Shown piece after piece: positions 37,201 to 45,420 of a stretch of DNA of 64,000 bases. The notes under the pieces are model-generated. The model ran no database searches. It was not told the origin of the DNA and was given only the letters and a program-made list of their open reading frames with translations. Position 1 is the first letter of the stretch. Each line of letters starts with the position of its first letter. The position numbers were made by a program, and so were the translations under genes. Origin of the DNA: Drosophila miranda (taxonomy: Eukaryota > Arthropoda > Insecta > Diptera > Drosophilidae); the NCBI RefSeq assembly GCF_003369915.1, contig NC_046673.1:6866001-6930000 (forward strand), written 5' to 3'.

Positions 37201-39363
37201 GCTGAGCCAAGATTCATCCCTGCTGAAGCAGCAATCGTTCCAGAGTCAAGAATCATCGACTAATCAGGAGACGAACACCTCGTCTCAATCGTTGTTATCC
37301 TCTTCTAATCCTCTACCACAAGCACAGTTCAGCCGTTCGGCGGTGGGCGGTGCCAAATTCGTCACGAACTGCCATCCCATGAATCCCGAGGAGTACGACG
37401 GCCTCGAGTTTGAGTCCCGCTTCGAGAGCGGCAACCTGGCCAAAGCGGTACAGATCACGCCCACCTATTACGAGCTGTACCTGCGTCCCGATCTCTACAC
37501 GAGCCGCTCCAAGCAGTGGTTCTACTTCCGTGTCCGACGCACGCGCCGCAAGATGCTCTATCGCTTCTCGATTGTGAATCTCGTGAAGTCCGACAGCCTC
37601 TACAACGATGGCATGCAGCCGGTCATGTACTCCACCCTGGGGGCCAAGCAGAAGAACGAGGGCTGGCGGCGCTGTGGCGACAATATCTGCTACTATCGGA
37701 ATGATGACGAGTAAGTCCCAGAGACCATATCCCTCTCACTCTCTACTGGCATATTCAGATCTCTTAATTGATTCTTCTCATCCCAAGAAGAAGTACCAGC
37801 AATAACGCCAACGAGGAGGACGAGGACAACTCCACATACACGCTCACATTCACCATTGAGTTTGAGCACGATGAGGATACGGTTTACTTTGCCCACAGCT
37901 ATCCGTACACGTACAGCGATCTGCAGGACTATCTCATGGAGATCCAGCGTCATCCGGTCAAGTCAAAGTTTTGTAAACTGCGTCTGCTCTGCCGTACTTT
38001 GGCCGGGAATAATGTCTACTATCTGACGGTGACGGCGCCGTCCAGTAACGAAGAGAATATGCGGGTAAGCCTCCAAAGATCTAAGTGATCTTTGAGCTGT
38101 GATCCATTCTCCTTTTCCTGGAGCAGCGCAAAAAATCGATTGTGGTTTCGGCACGTGTCCATCCAAGCGAAACGCCCGCCTCATGGATGATGAAGGGACT
38201 GATGGACTTTATCACTGGCGATACGACAGTGGCCAAGCGGCTGCGCCACAAGTTTATCTTCAAGCTAGTGCCAATGCTGAATCCCGATGGTGTGATCGTG
38301 GGCAATACGCGCAATTCGTTGACCGGCAAGGATTTGAACCGTCAATATCGCACGGTTATCCGTGAGACATATCCATCCATTTGGTATACAAAAGCCATGA
38401 TTAGAAGGTGAGTCGGAGTCAGAGTCCGAGTCCATACCTTCTACACTAATGCTTTCTATTCACTTCACTGCTAAGACTGATTGAGGAATGCGGCGTGGCC
38501 ATGTACTGTGATATGCACGCGCACTCACGCAAGCACAACATATTTATTTATGGCTGTGAGAACAAGCGGAATCCGGAGAAGAAGCTTACCGAGCAGGTAT
38601 TCCCCTTAATGCTGCACAAGAACAGTGCGGACCGGGTGAGTAATATATGCACTTAGAGGAACTTGATCGATTATTAATCGATTCGATTCGATTGGTTGAT
38701 TGCAGTTCTCCTTCGAGAGCTGCAAGTTCAAAATACAACGCAGCAAAGAGGGCACTGGTCGTATTGTGGTCTGGATGCTGGGCATCACCAATAGCTATAC
38801 GATTGAGGCATCCTTTGGTGGCTCCTCGCTGGGCTCACGCAAGGGAACGCACTTCAATACGCAGGTAAGGGTGATCGATCCTTCAGTATGATAGAATCTA
38901 AAGCGGAGGGCTGCAAAAGAGAATGTCTCGAGAATGGTATAAACAAAAGAACAATATACATGTCGTGAGTTCGAGTTTCGCTGACTTTTGGACTCAAAAT
39001 GCCTGCCCACCGCTCTATCACATCAGATGATAGCTATTCTTCTGATGCCCTTTTTGTTTCTTTGTTTCTGTGTTTTTTTCGCAGGATTACGAACACATGG
39101 GACGTGCATTTTGTGAGACACTGTTGGACTATTGCGATGAGAATCCAAACAAAGTAAAGCGCCATGCAAAGTTATATAGGCAGATCAAAAAGATAAGAAA
39201 ACGCGAGAAACGCGAACAGAAAGCATTGAAATTACAGAAAATGGCCGATCAGGGATGTATAATGAACGACAAACTGAAAGTGAAACGTTCTGTGGAGAAG
39301 AGTGTCTCCTAGGAACGGTTCTCTCCGGAAACTCTTTCTCAAACACTACACACAAACACACAT

Positions 39364-39405
<42 letters not shown>

Positions 39406-42400
39406 ACCATACAAGTAGTAGTGCCGCTGTAGTGCCCATGATGTATCTCTCGCTCGAAACATGTATTTGTTATCGTTATCGGAATTGTTATCCCTGTTGT
39501 TTGCCTGATAATCGTAATCCTATAGTATCGCTATCGCGCTGTGCTGTGCTGACAAATCAGATCCCATTTTTATACATACATATATACAACATATTCCCCA
39601 TATATGTATATACACACACGATCCCACACACGATGAGAAAATTGCGAAGAGAAGAAAAACCGCGTAAGCAGCGTCCCACACATCGGCCAGAGCCAAAGAT
39701 CTATATATATAGATATAGAGATGTATAGATATATACATATGTACGTATGTACGGCATTGAATTAATTTGAATGCTGTCTATTTGCGCGTATCGTAGTTTT
39801 TCTAATGTTTTTGTATTCCCAATTGCGTGGATAGTTCCCCAGAGATCCTATACACGCAATGGGAGGATATATATATATATCGTATATATACCACACTATC
39901 AATCCACCCAATATCCCACGTATTTTATACTACATATAATATTAGATGTACACACAGCACAGCCATCCTCTACAGCCAGGCGCACTCTCTCGGAACTCTA
40001 TTTCTCTTACAATAATTATTCTATAACTTGATTGTTTTTTTTTTTAACCTTTACTTTACCTTAATTTTAGTTTAAATTTGTTTAGTCCTAAGCAAAAAGA
40101 GCGTATTATTATAACCGGAGAATATTATTTTTTGAAATAAATACCATCTATACAGTAGATTTTGTATCCACATTGTAGTTTAGTTTTTGATTTTTTTGCT
40201 GCTTTTCTGCTTTGTATTTGTTCCACATTTTCTTTTATGATTTTTATATATTTTTACTTAACCATATTTTTACTTACTTTAATTATTATTATTATTTTTA
40301 CTTTTCGCCTGGTTATGATTTCTAACTAATCCAAAAACATTAACATTTACAATAGATTTTAAATTTACTCAAACAACAGGACAGGTTGCGATCCAAAATC
40401 ATCGAAAGACTGATGAGAGAAGGCTCTAGTGCAGACGAGCCATTGAATATACCATTATCGGATTACTCAAGGTACGGACTACTCAGTTGTTAGATCCTAA
40501 AAGCATAGTTTTTACCATTAGGTATATTTTGAAAAGATGGGGTTTAAATGTTGCTTTTGCCTAGGATTTTATATTCACCATTCACACGTGACTGGCAAAA
40601 AAAAATCAGCTGACTTTGCAATACTATACTCTTTCTAAAAATCGTATTAATTTTCTACTAAGTGTTTTTTGTTTCCTATAATAGTGGAGTATTTTCCGAT
40701 CTATATTCGTAGTTTACATGTGACTGGCAAAAAACAGTCAGGTGTAATACTGTACTCCTTCTAAAAATCATATTCTTTTCTACTGGCTGTATATTTTTCC
40801 TGTAATATTGGAGTATTTTCCAAGCTTTTTTGCCTTTCCGCGTTCACACGTGACTGACAACCAAAAAACAGCTGATTTTGCAGTACTTTATTCCTGGTTC
40901 ATCTGTATGTGTATCCATACGCTTATGGGAAATTGCTACAGAATAAAACAGGGGCATACGCAAAGGCTCAACGAATGGAGGGATAGATGGGTTGGGGTTT
41001 CAATGATTGCCCCCTAATTTACTAACTGTATAAACCTCTCAGAGCCACCCAATACTAACCCTTGAACAATTTCTGTTGCGACCTTTAACCCCACCCCCAC
41101 CTAGCGACGAGGGCAACTGCAGCTCCAGCTCGGACAACGAGGGCAAGCACTCAATCACGGCTTCCGACCTGGAGGGACCCTGCTGTGCCCCCATAAGAGC
41201 TCCGCCCAGTTCGCCCGAGGTCGTGCATGAGATACGAAAGGTAGGTGGTGCTGCTTCAATCCACTCACAGCACCGTAATGCACCTTGCTACCCTGCCCCT
41301 GACCTGCCCCTGCCCTGCCCTGCCCTTTCCTGTTGCAACATGTAGTTCCGCGTGCGTCGCATGAGGAAGGTGATGCACGAACTGGATCGCATTTACTTCA
41401 CGCCGCTGTTCCAGCGCAAGTTTAAGGCCCTCACCACACTGAAGCGACGCCGCCACAAAATGGGTGTCACCAAGACGCCAGCGCCGCCCGTTGGCAAGCG
41501 CCTCAAAGGTGGTGGTGCTGCTCCCGCCGCCGGCTCAGAGGCCAGCGCTTTGCTGGCAGATCAGTTTATGCGCAAGCAGTTGAAGAAATCCTCAAAGAAA
41601 CACAAAGAAAAGGAAAGCTCCGACAGCACTGGATCGAGCTCCCAATCGCAAGATAGTGAGACAGCCGCTCCCACAGAGACACAAAAGAAGCCAGCAGTGG
41701 GAAGGACAACCTGCGGTGCTGCCACGAGCCAGGCTGGGGCTGGTGGCTCGGGGGGTTCGTCAAAACAGAAGTCCAAGAAGAAGAAGTTTATGCCCACGGA
41801 GAAGAAGAAACCGCCATCGAATCCCAAGCTGCATGTGGATCGTAATTTTCGGTTGTGGCTGGCCAATCGCAAGATCTTCATATATCGCCGCAAGAAGGTA
41901 GAGTCCTGCCACCACCAGAGTCCACCACTGCACTCCACTCACGAGAATAATCACTGTCCTTCCACTGGTAATCCTCATTAGTGCTTACAGACGCGTCGCA
42001 CTCGTGTGCGCAACAAGGCGGTCAAGAAGCGCGGCGAGGTGGTGCGCACCACGCTGGATCTACCCACCACCGATCCTGGCTCCGATCTGCACTTCTCCAC
42101 CGACGATGAGGAGCACTCGCCCACAAGCGGGCCGAGTGGTTACGGGGTGGTGGCCCCTCTGCGGCACACCCTGCTCCAGAGCGATCTGCAGAGGCGCTAC
42201 ATCGAGGAGATCGGCGACACGGTGGTGCAGAAGCCAAAGCCCGCCCACATGCCACCGGAGCTGATTGTGACTACGCCCTCGAAGAGCAATACCCCTGGTG
42301 GTGGCAAGAAGCTCGACATCTACAAGCTAACGCCACGCACAGCTCCCGAATTGGATGGCGGAGCGAATCTAGGCATGGGAATGTACAAGCAGGGCAGCAG

Positions 42401-43866
42401 CAGTGGAGTAACGTCGTCGGCCAGGCGTACCTACTCGTGGCACAATCTCGACCAGGAGGCGGCCCTTTCCGGCAACAGCAGCAGCATCAGCAAACAGGCA
42501 GCCAATTTCTATATAAACGAGGCCAAGGCAGCGATGAAGATCAAGCCACCGCCACGAAGGTAAGCCAATCAATCGATCGACCCCCGATCTCCATTGATCC
42601 TCTTTCTGTGCACAGGAATGTTCCCAGCAACTTTATACCCCAGCGACATGCCACAAACACGTCTTCAGCGGATGATCTGCAGCTCAAGCTATCGCTGAAG
42701 AAAAAAATCTGGACAGGAGTCCATGGGGAGCCCGATGGACGACCGCTCTCCTGGGTTAGGGGTCACATGAACCAGAGTCAGGCCCAGGCCCAGTCACAGG
42801 CTCAGATGAGCGCCATGACCAATGTAGCCAATGCCATACGCAGCGCTGGTGGGGGAGGAGGAGGAGCATCAGGAAGCCGCCCCATGTTCGTTGCCTGTGG
42901 CAGAGAGGCGGGTGGAGGCATGACACCAGCAGCAACAGCAGGAGCAGCAGCGCCCGCCCTTTTGGGTGCCACACGCAAGCACAGGTCGAAACTCGAGCAA
43001 GTGGATTTGTTCAAGTAAGTGTTACATAGAGGGACTTCCTTCTGCAGATAAATCTCAAACCACTTTGCAGCGCCTGCTCCCAGAAACTTATCATGTGGCA
43101 GCAGCAGGAGGAGCACAAGAAAACGCAGCCGCAGCGTCTCATACGCGTAGAGGATCAACAGCAGCGTGAGGCGATGCGCTCGTTCAAGCCCATGCAGTTG
43201 GGCAAGAAACAATCGATGGGTGTCAAGACCGCGTCCGGCTTTGGCCCCGATGCCAGCAGTGGTAGTCTGAAGGTCAAACGCAAGTCGAGCAGCATGATGA
43301 AGATTGCCGAGACCACGCAGCTGGTCACTCGCTTTGCCCGCACCCGCGGCAGTTCCGGCAGCGCGGCATTGCAGCAGCAACACCAGCACCAGCATCAGCA
43401 CCAGTTGCAGCAGCACCACCCGCCTCAGGGCCAGCGGATGATGTTCAAGAATCCATCGGTGGCCATTTCGGGCAGCGGACGCCATTACTCCGCTGGAATG
43501 ATCAATCCCCAGCATGCACGACGTACCAGCAAGTTCAAGACGGGCGGACTAGTGGTCACTGCCGTCCAGCAGCCAGGCATGGCGCCCGGCAGCAGTAGCA
43601 GCTCTCGCCGGATGCGCAATGCAGCCGGACTGCCGGGCAAGGCCAGCACGGGGCACAATGCAGGACTCGGAGCAGCAACTGGCAGCATTAGCAGCGGCAG
43701 CGGCGGTGGCTTGCTGCAGTATCAGCGTAACAGCAGCACCACCATACAGATCAGCAAATCGTCCACGACGGCCATCAACCTGGACACGGTCAATCTGGTG
43801 CGCAAGGTGAAGACCAAGCTGAAGAAGCGCAAGAACCGCACTTTGTCCAACGGAGCTGCCAAGTAG
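16685..43866 (+). CDS. NnaD: Cytosolic carboxypeptidase, NnaD/CCP type (long isoform)
   Basis: Exons: 16685-16754, 31876-32054, 35366-35518, 35695-36694, 36975-37710, 37788-38064, 38127-38407, 38476-38635, 38706-38864, 39085-39279, 40380-40471, 41105-41240, 41346-41897, 41991-42559, 42616-43014, 43071-43866. The chain stays in frame for about 1917 residues. CCP enzymes remove glutamates from tubulin tails and polyglutamate side chains. The CCP N-domain ([20 protein letters not shown], then [10 protein letters not shown]) is followed by an M14 peptidase domain. Zinc ligands are ARVHPSET (HxxE) and [10 protein letters not shown], with [19 protein letters not shown] and the catalytic Glu in [10 protein letters not shown] long acidic/serine-rich region (35695-36694) precedes the catalytic core, and a basic, low-complexity tail with a Gln/His run ([11 protein letters not shown]) follows it. 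Introns are very large at the 5' end. D. melanogaster NnaD (CG32627) is the expected orthologue. Confidence 0.9.
16755..19036 (+). other. NnaD intron 1, first part
   Basis: Non-coding. It contains G- and C-rich homopolymer stretches (17350-17400), repeated TATCGAT cores near 17664-17680 and 21 kb-like GC islands toward the promoter of the exon at 19037. No independent gene is supported. Confidence 0.5.
19037..19433 (+). CDS. NnaD: Alternative first coding exon of NnaD (acidic form)
   Basis: ATG at 19037 (CACATGG context) opens 132 codons ending in a G|GTGAGTG donor. The split codon is in the same phase as the 16685 exon, so it joins in frame to GFLGSFLSK in the exon at 31876. The peptide has serine/arginine-rich and acidic parts ([12 protein letters not shown]) and ends VLGDYVNG. 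The frame remains open upstream to an ATG at 18662, giving a possible 125-residue extension; the 19037 start is preferred for its better context. A promoter should lie upstream of 18.9 kb. Confidence 0.7.
19434..22421 (+). other. NnaD intronic region between alternative first exons
   Basis: AT-rich between 19.9 and 20.5 kb, with simple TATGTATA runs. GC-richer blocks at 20.5-21.1 kb and 21.6-22.4 kb probably belong to alternative promoters and 5' untranslated exons. A clustered AATCGATAGATCGATCACC motif lies at 21156-21175. There is no coding evidence apart from the flanking exons. Confidence 0.45.
22422..22506 (+). CDS. NnaD: Alternative first coding exon of NnaD (short glycine-rich form)
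   Basis: ATG at 22422 encodes [20 protein letters not shown] and then CTLTASSG, ending at a G|GTACAAG donor in the same phase (one base) as the two other first exons, so it too would splice in frame to 31876. It sits in a GC-richer island preceded by tetranucleotide repeats (CTAT near 22158) and CCAAAGC repeats that look like 5' untranslated sequence. It is less certain than the exon at 19037 because the coding part is short and the donor is weaker. Confidence 0.5.
22507..23480 (+). other. NnaD intron segment before nested gene
   Basis: AT-rich with no gene seen. The last bases should hold the 3' untranslated region of the nested minus-strand gene that ends at 23489. Confidence 0.45.
23489..24544 (-). 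CDS. Nested intronless gene, unknown coiled-coil-like protein
   Basis: A continuous 351-codon frame inside an NnaD intron, on the opposite strand, starts [16 protein letters not shown] and ends SISLLNV with TGA. Codon use is AT-richer than in the neighbouring genes. The middle part ([19 protein letters not shown], then [20 protein letters not shown]) has heptad-like spacing suggesting coiled coil. I do not recognise a family; a cytoskeletal or kinetochore-like protein is conceivable but unproven. The same frame is open upstream from an ATG at 24688 for 42 codons ([12 protein letters not shown]...EIFAKF), broken only by one UAG (24563-24565), 18 bases before the ATG used here. The true N-terminus may therefore include that part through readthrough, or the UAG may be a disabling mutation. 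Confidence 0.6.
   Translation of the reverse strand: MEEHLAQIIDERNCGLTPSDDLSTMDRELSEGSQYRMNSGMESPGIFGKQEVLTVRTKAIEPMDDICLESASEDYKIVCERWTAASHIEMIINDPVKFCVDIENSKAKHACPNLNQLRARFSCLHQSIQKTLVSHMISNNNINELVNFEFILLGCDIGFKSVGADQLNQAIQHFQNEATRLEHKVVEFVEASRDVEINMEHLRSANNDLSKHIGKFEATLKLQDDNYIKNQCSLPIGPPKKLESSKKNIRAYNVDQVFFILDDKNRLDSCETKNLKYNSRLSTIETLIVDSLQHMGANCLKGILGCGWQYIKEINPTDVSLKPEERCAAIFQQFKKDNKPIKDLSISLLNV
24563..24688 (-). other. Upstream in-frame segment ending in UAG
   Basis: ATG at 24688 (ACC-ATG context reversed) starts 41 codons with four cysteines ([10 protein letters not shown] and KKCKYQ) that read without a shift into the 351-codon frame below, apart from a single TAG followed by GGG. 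It has the composition of real coding sequence. It is either the true amino terminus of a readthrough or newly broken gene, or an upstream ORF. Confidence 0.5.
24815..27264 (+). other. NnaD intronic region
   Basis: No gene is supported. It contains a (GTC)n triplet run at 25589-25611, TTATAAAT direct repeats at 24935-24957 and G-rich GGGACGGGACGG at 26731-26748. Confidence 0.5.
27273..28387 (+). mobile_element. Helitron-like DINE-1/ISY/SGM family element
   Basis: The element is bounded by perfect 13-bp subterminal inverted repeats, TATACCCGATACT at 27273-27285 and AGTATCGGGTATA at 28325-28337. Inside the left end is ATACTCAAAATGAGTAT, a small palindrome. A GTCT/GTCC tetranucleotide microsatellite occupies 27418-27472. 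Three diverged internal units follow, of about 150 bp (roughly 27476-27620, 27808-27960, 27963-28115), each with GACTATA(A)RAGCTAGAG, AATTTCGCC and TTCCGCCCCCACAAAGG. The right end carries a hairpin, GAGTTGC...GCAACTC, at 28343-28367. These are hallmarks of non-autonomous Helitron-like repeats of Drosophila, and the core text resembles the obscura-group ISY/SGM repeats. It has no coding capacity. Confidence 0.85.
28388..31875 (+). other. NnaD intronic region with a possible extra promoter
   Basis: A GC-rich island at 28850-29520 has the look of a promoter and 5' untranslated exon. It ends at a strong donor (AAAA|GTAAGCCC, GT at 29522), and a second GTAAGC donor occurs at 29909. The open frame from ATG 29174 that reaches 29521 is in the wrong phase to join the exon at 31876, so any transcript starting here would use a different first coding exon or be non-coding. 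Purine/pyrimidine runs (CTCTCT at 29806-29826) are also present. Confidence 0.4.
32055..35365 (+). other. NnaD intronic region
   Basis: Contains a DINE-like fragment near 33417-33470 (AATACCCCTGAAAAAGAGGG and ATAATGATTTTGACCAG), a long CA repeat, one E-box pair (34416 and 34436) and a TATAAAAG box at 35211-35218, about 150 bp before the next exon. No coding sequence is supported. Confidence 0.5.
34152..34217 (+). repeat. (CA)n microsatellite
   Basis: Roughly 33 CA dinucleotides with one CG and one AA interruption at the edges, inside an NnaD intron. A shorter CA tract lies at 39368-39400. Confidence 0.95.
39085..39312 (+). CDS. NnaD: NnaD short-isoform terminal exon
   Basis: If the weak donor at 39280 (AAA|GTGAAAC) is not used, translation continues eleven codons ([10 protein letters not shown]) to TAG at 39310-39312. 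This gives a protein of about 1080 residues that keeps the whole catalytic domain but lacks the 840-residue basic tail. An AATAAA signal near 40138 would terminate this transcript. The exon encodes the end of the peptidase domain ([16 protein letters not shown]) and a lysine-rich helix ([20 protein letters not shown]). Confidence 0.65.
   Translation, partial: DYEHMGRAFCETLLDYCDENPNKVKRHAKLYRQIKKIRKREKREQKALKLQKMADQGCIMNDKLKVKRSVEKSVS
40566..40910 (+). repeat. Three tandem ~130-bp units with paired E-boxes
   Basis: Three imperfect copies lie in the NnaD intron between 40472 and 41104. Each has TTCACACGTGACTGGCAAAA or a close variant, a second E-box exactly 22 bp after the first, and the following ATACTRTACTC...CTTCTAAAAATC and TGGAGTATTTTCC. 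E-box starts are 40585/40607 (CACGTG/CAGCTG), 40717/40739 (CATGTG/CAGGTG) and 40847/40869 (CACGTG/CAGCTG). Core motifs are better kept than the spacer. Confidence 0.8.
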
Positions 43867-45420
43867 GATACACCACACAACCCCCCATTAGACCCCCCCA
43901 TTAGACCCACCCATTAGACCCTTCCCTCCCAAGAAACCAGCTACAGCTGCTGCTACACCAATATCCTTCCATCACCAGGAGGAGGCTATTGAATGTGTGT
44001 TTTAGTATTCAATTTAGTTCCCCTTACCGCCCACCCCATATTATTTTTGTTTCGCTTTAAATCGAAATTTTTAGTCGAATTTTCAACCCAAAAGTTTGTT
44101 ATGCAAAAAGGACTAGGCAAAATTAATATAGTTATATCCCATACAAATACATATACATATATACAGCATACCATATAGAGTGGATAATGCGTATATTAAA
44201 TCAAATCTGTACCTATGATTAATATCCATAAAATAATGTTAAAACGTGTGTGTGCTTTTTTTTGTGTGCGGTTCGCAGGAGTTTTTCTATGGAAGTTTGC
44301 AATAAAAAAACATTTAAAAAAACCAACCAGAGGCTCTTCATAAAAGGTGGTAGGGGGTTGCTGCTGGTTAAATAAATAATTTAGACCACAAAAAATCAAT
44401 TACGCACTTGTCCGGCAATCGGCAGAGACGCACATACCATTAAGCAACCCAAAAAAACAAGACTAGCAGGACCGGACGACCCGTGAGTGGGGGGGTAGGT
44501 AGTACTGGACACTGAGATTTGGTAACTGTACATACCTTAGCACCGAACCACAGCCCGCTCAAACTTATGCACAATTCAAGCTGAAGTCGTTATATTTCAT
44601 TAACTCTGATTGAAATGTTTAAATATTGGCGAAAGTAAACAAAATGTTGCCCAATTGTGACCTCTAGTGATGGCAGCGCGAACTTTCGATGGTCATGCAT
44701 GCCGGGCAAAAAGCTAACTCCTATGACACTATAGTTATCGATAGAAGTTAAGCTTATTTAACTATTTATTTTAACGAATATAATTAGTATTACAATATTT
44801 GTTTAGTCTGGACTGAAATATTGTCCAGCGCAAAGTTTCGATAGTAAAGCCATTTGGCAAAAAGCTAACAAGCATGACATAATGACATAGCTCTAATTGA
44901 TAGAAAATTGTGTTTAATTAATAATTAGACCCCTAAAATATTAGCTGGAAATTCTCTGGGCAAACTCTTAAATCAATTACACAATCATTTTGGAATATAT
45001 TGGTCTTGGGTATAATCGACTGCTCAGCTGGAAGCAGTCCCATCACTAAAAACTAAAAACGATTTGTTATCAATTTTGGAATGTTGTGCCCAAAGCACAA
45101 TTTATTATTCTTTGTATTGTTGTTATATACCCAAGCCATTATTCTACATTAATTAAACTACATACACATGCATGCTAGACATATGTGGGTTAGTGTAGGG
45201 GTAAGTGTGTTTGTGTGTGTGTCTGTCTATATACTGGTTAAGTGTCCCTCCTGGTTGCTGCCGATTCATCATTCTTCCTATTCCCCTTCCCCTTCTCCTG
45301 CTCTTCCTCCTACTCGTCGCCAGCGTTCGTTCGATTTAACTAAATATTACAATACTACAGAAATAAATAAGGATAAACAAGCGTTTAGATATAAAACCAA
45401 AATTGAGTTTTGGTTTTGCC
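43867..45420. other. Convergent 3' region of NnaD and mahogunin
   Basis: Holds the NnaD 3' untranslated region (three near-identical CCCATTAGAC units at 43885-43922; GCAATAAAAA at 44299) and, on the minus strand, that of the RING gene. An imperfect ~90-bp direct repeat (44680-44765 and 44828-44925) shares GGCAAAAAGCTAAC; its first copy contains TATCGATA at 44736-44743. No gene is seen. Confidence 0.5.
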
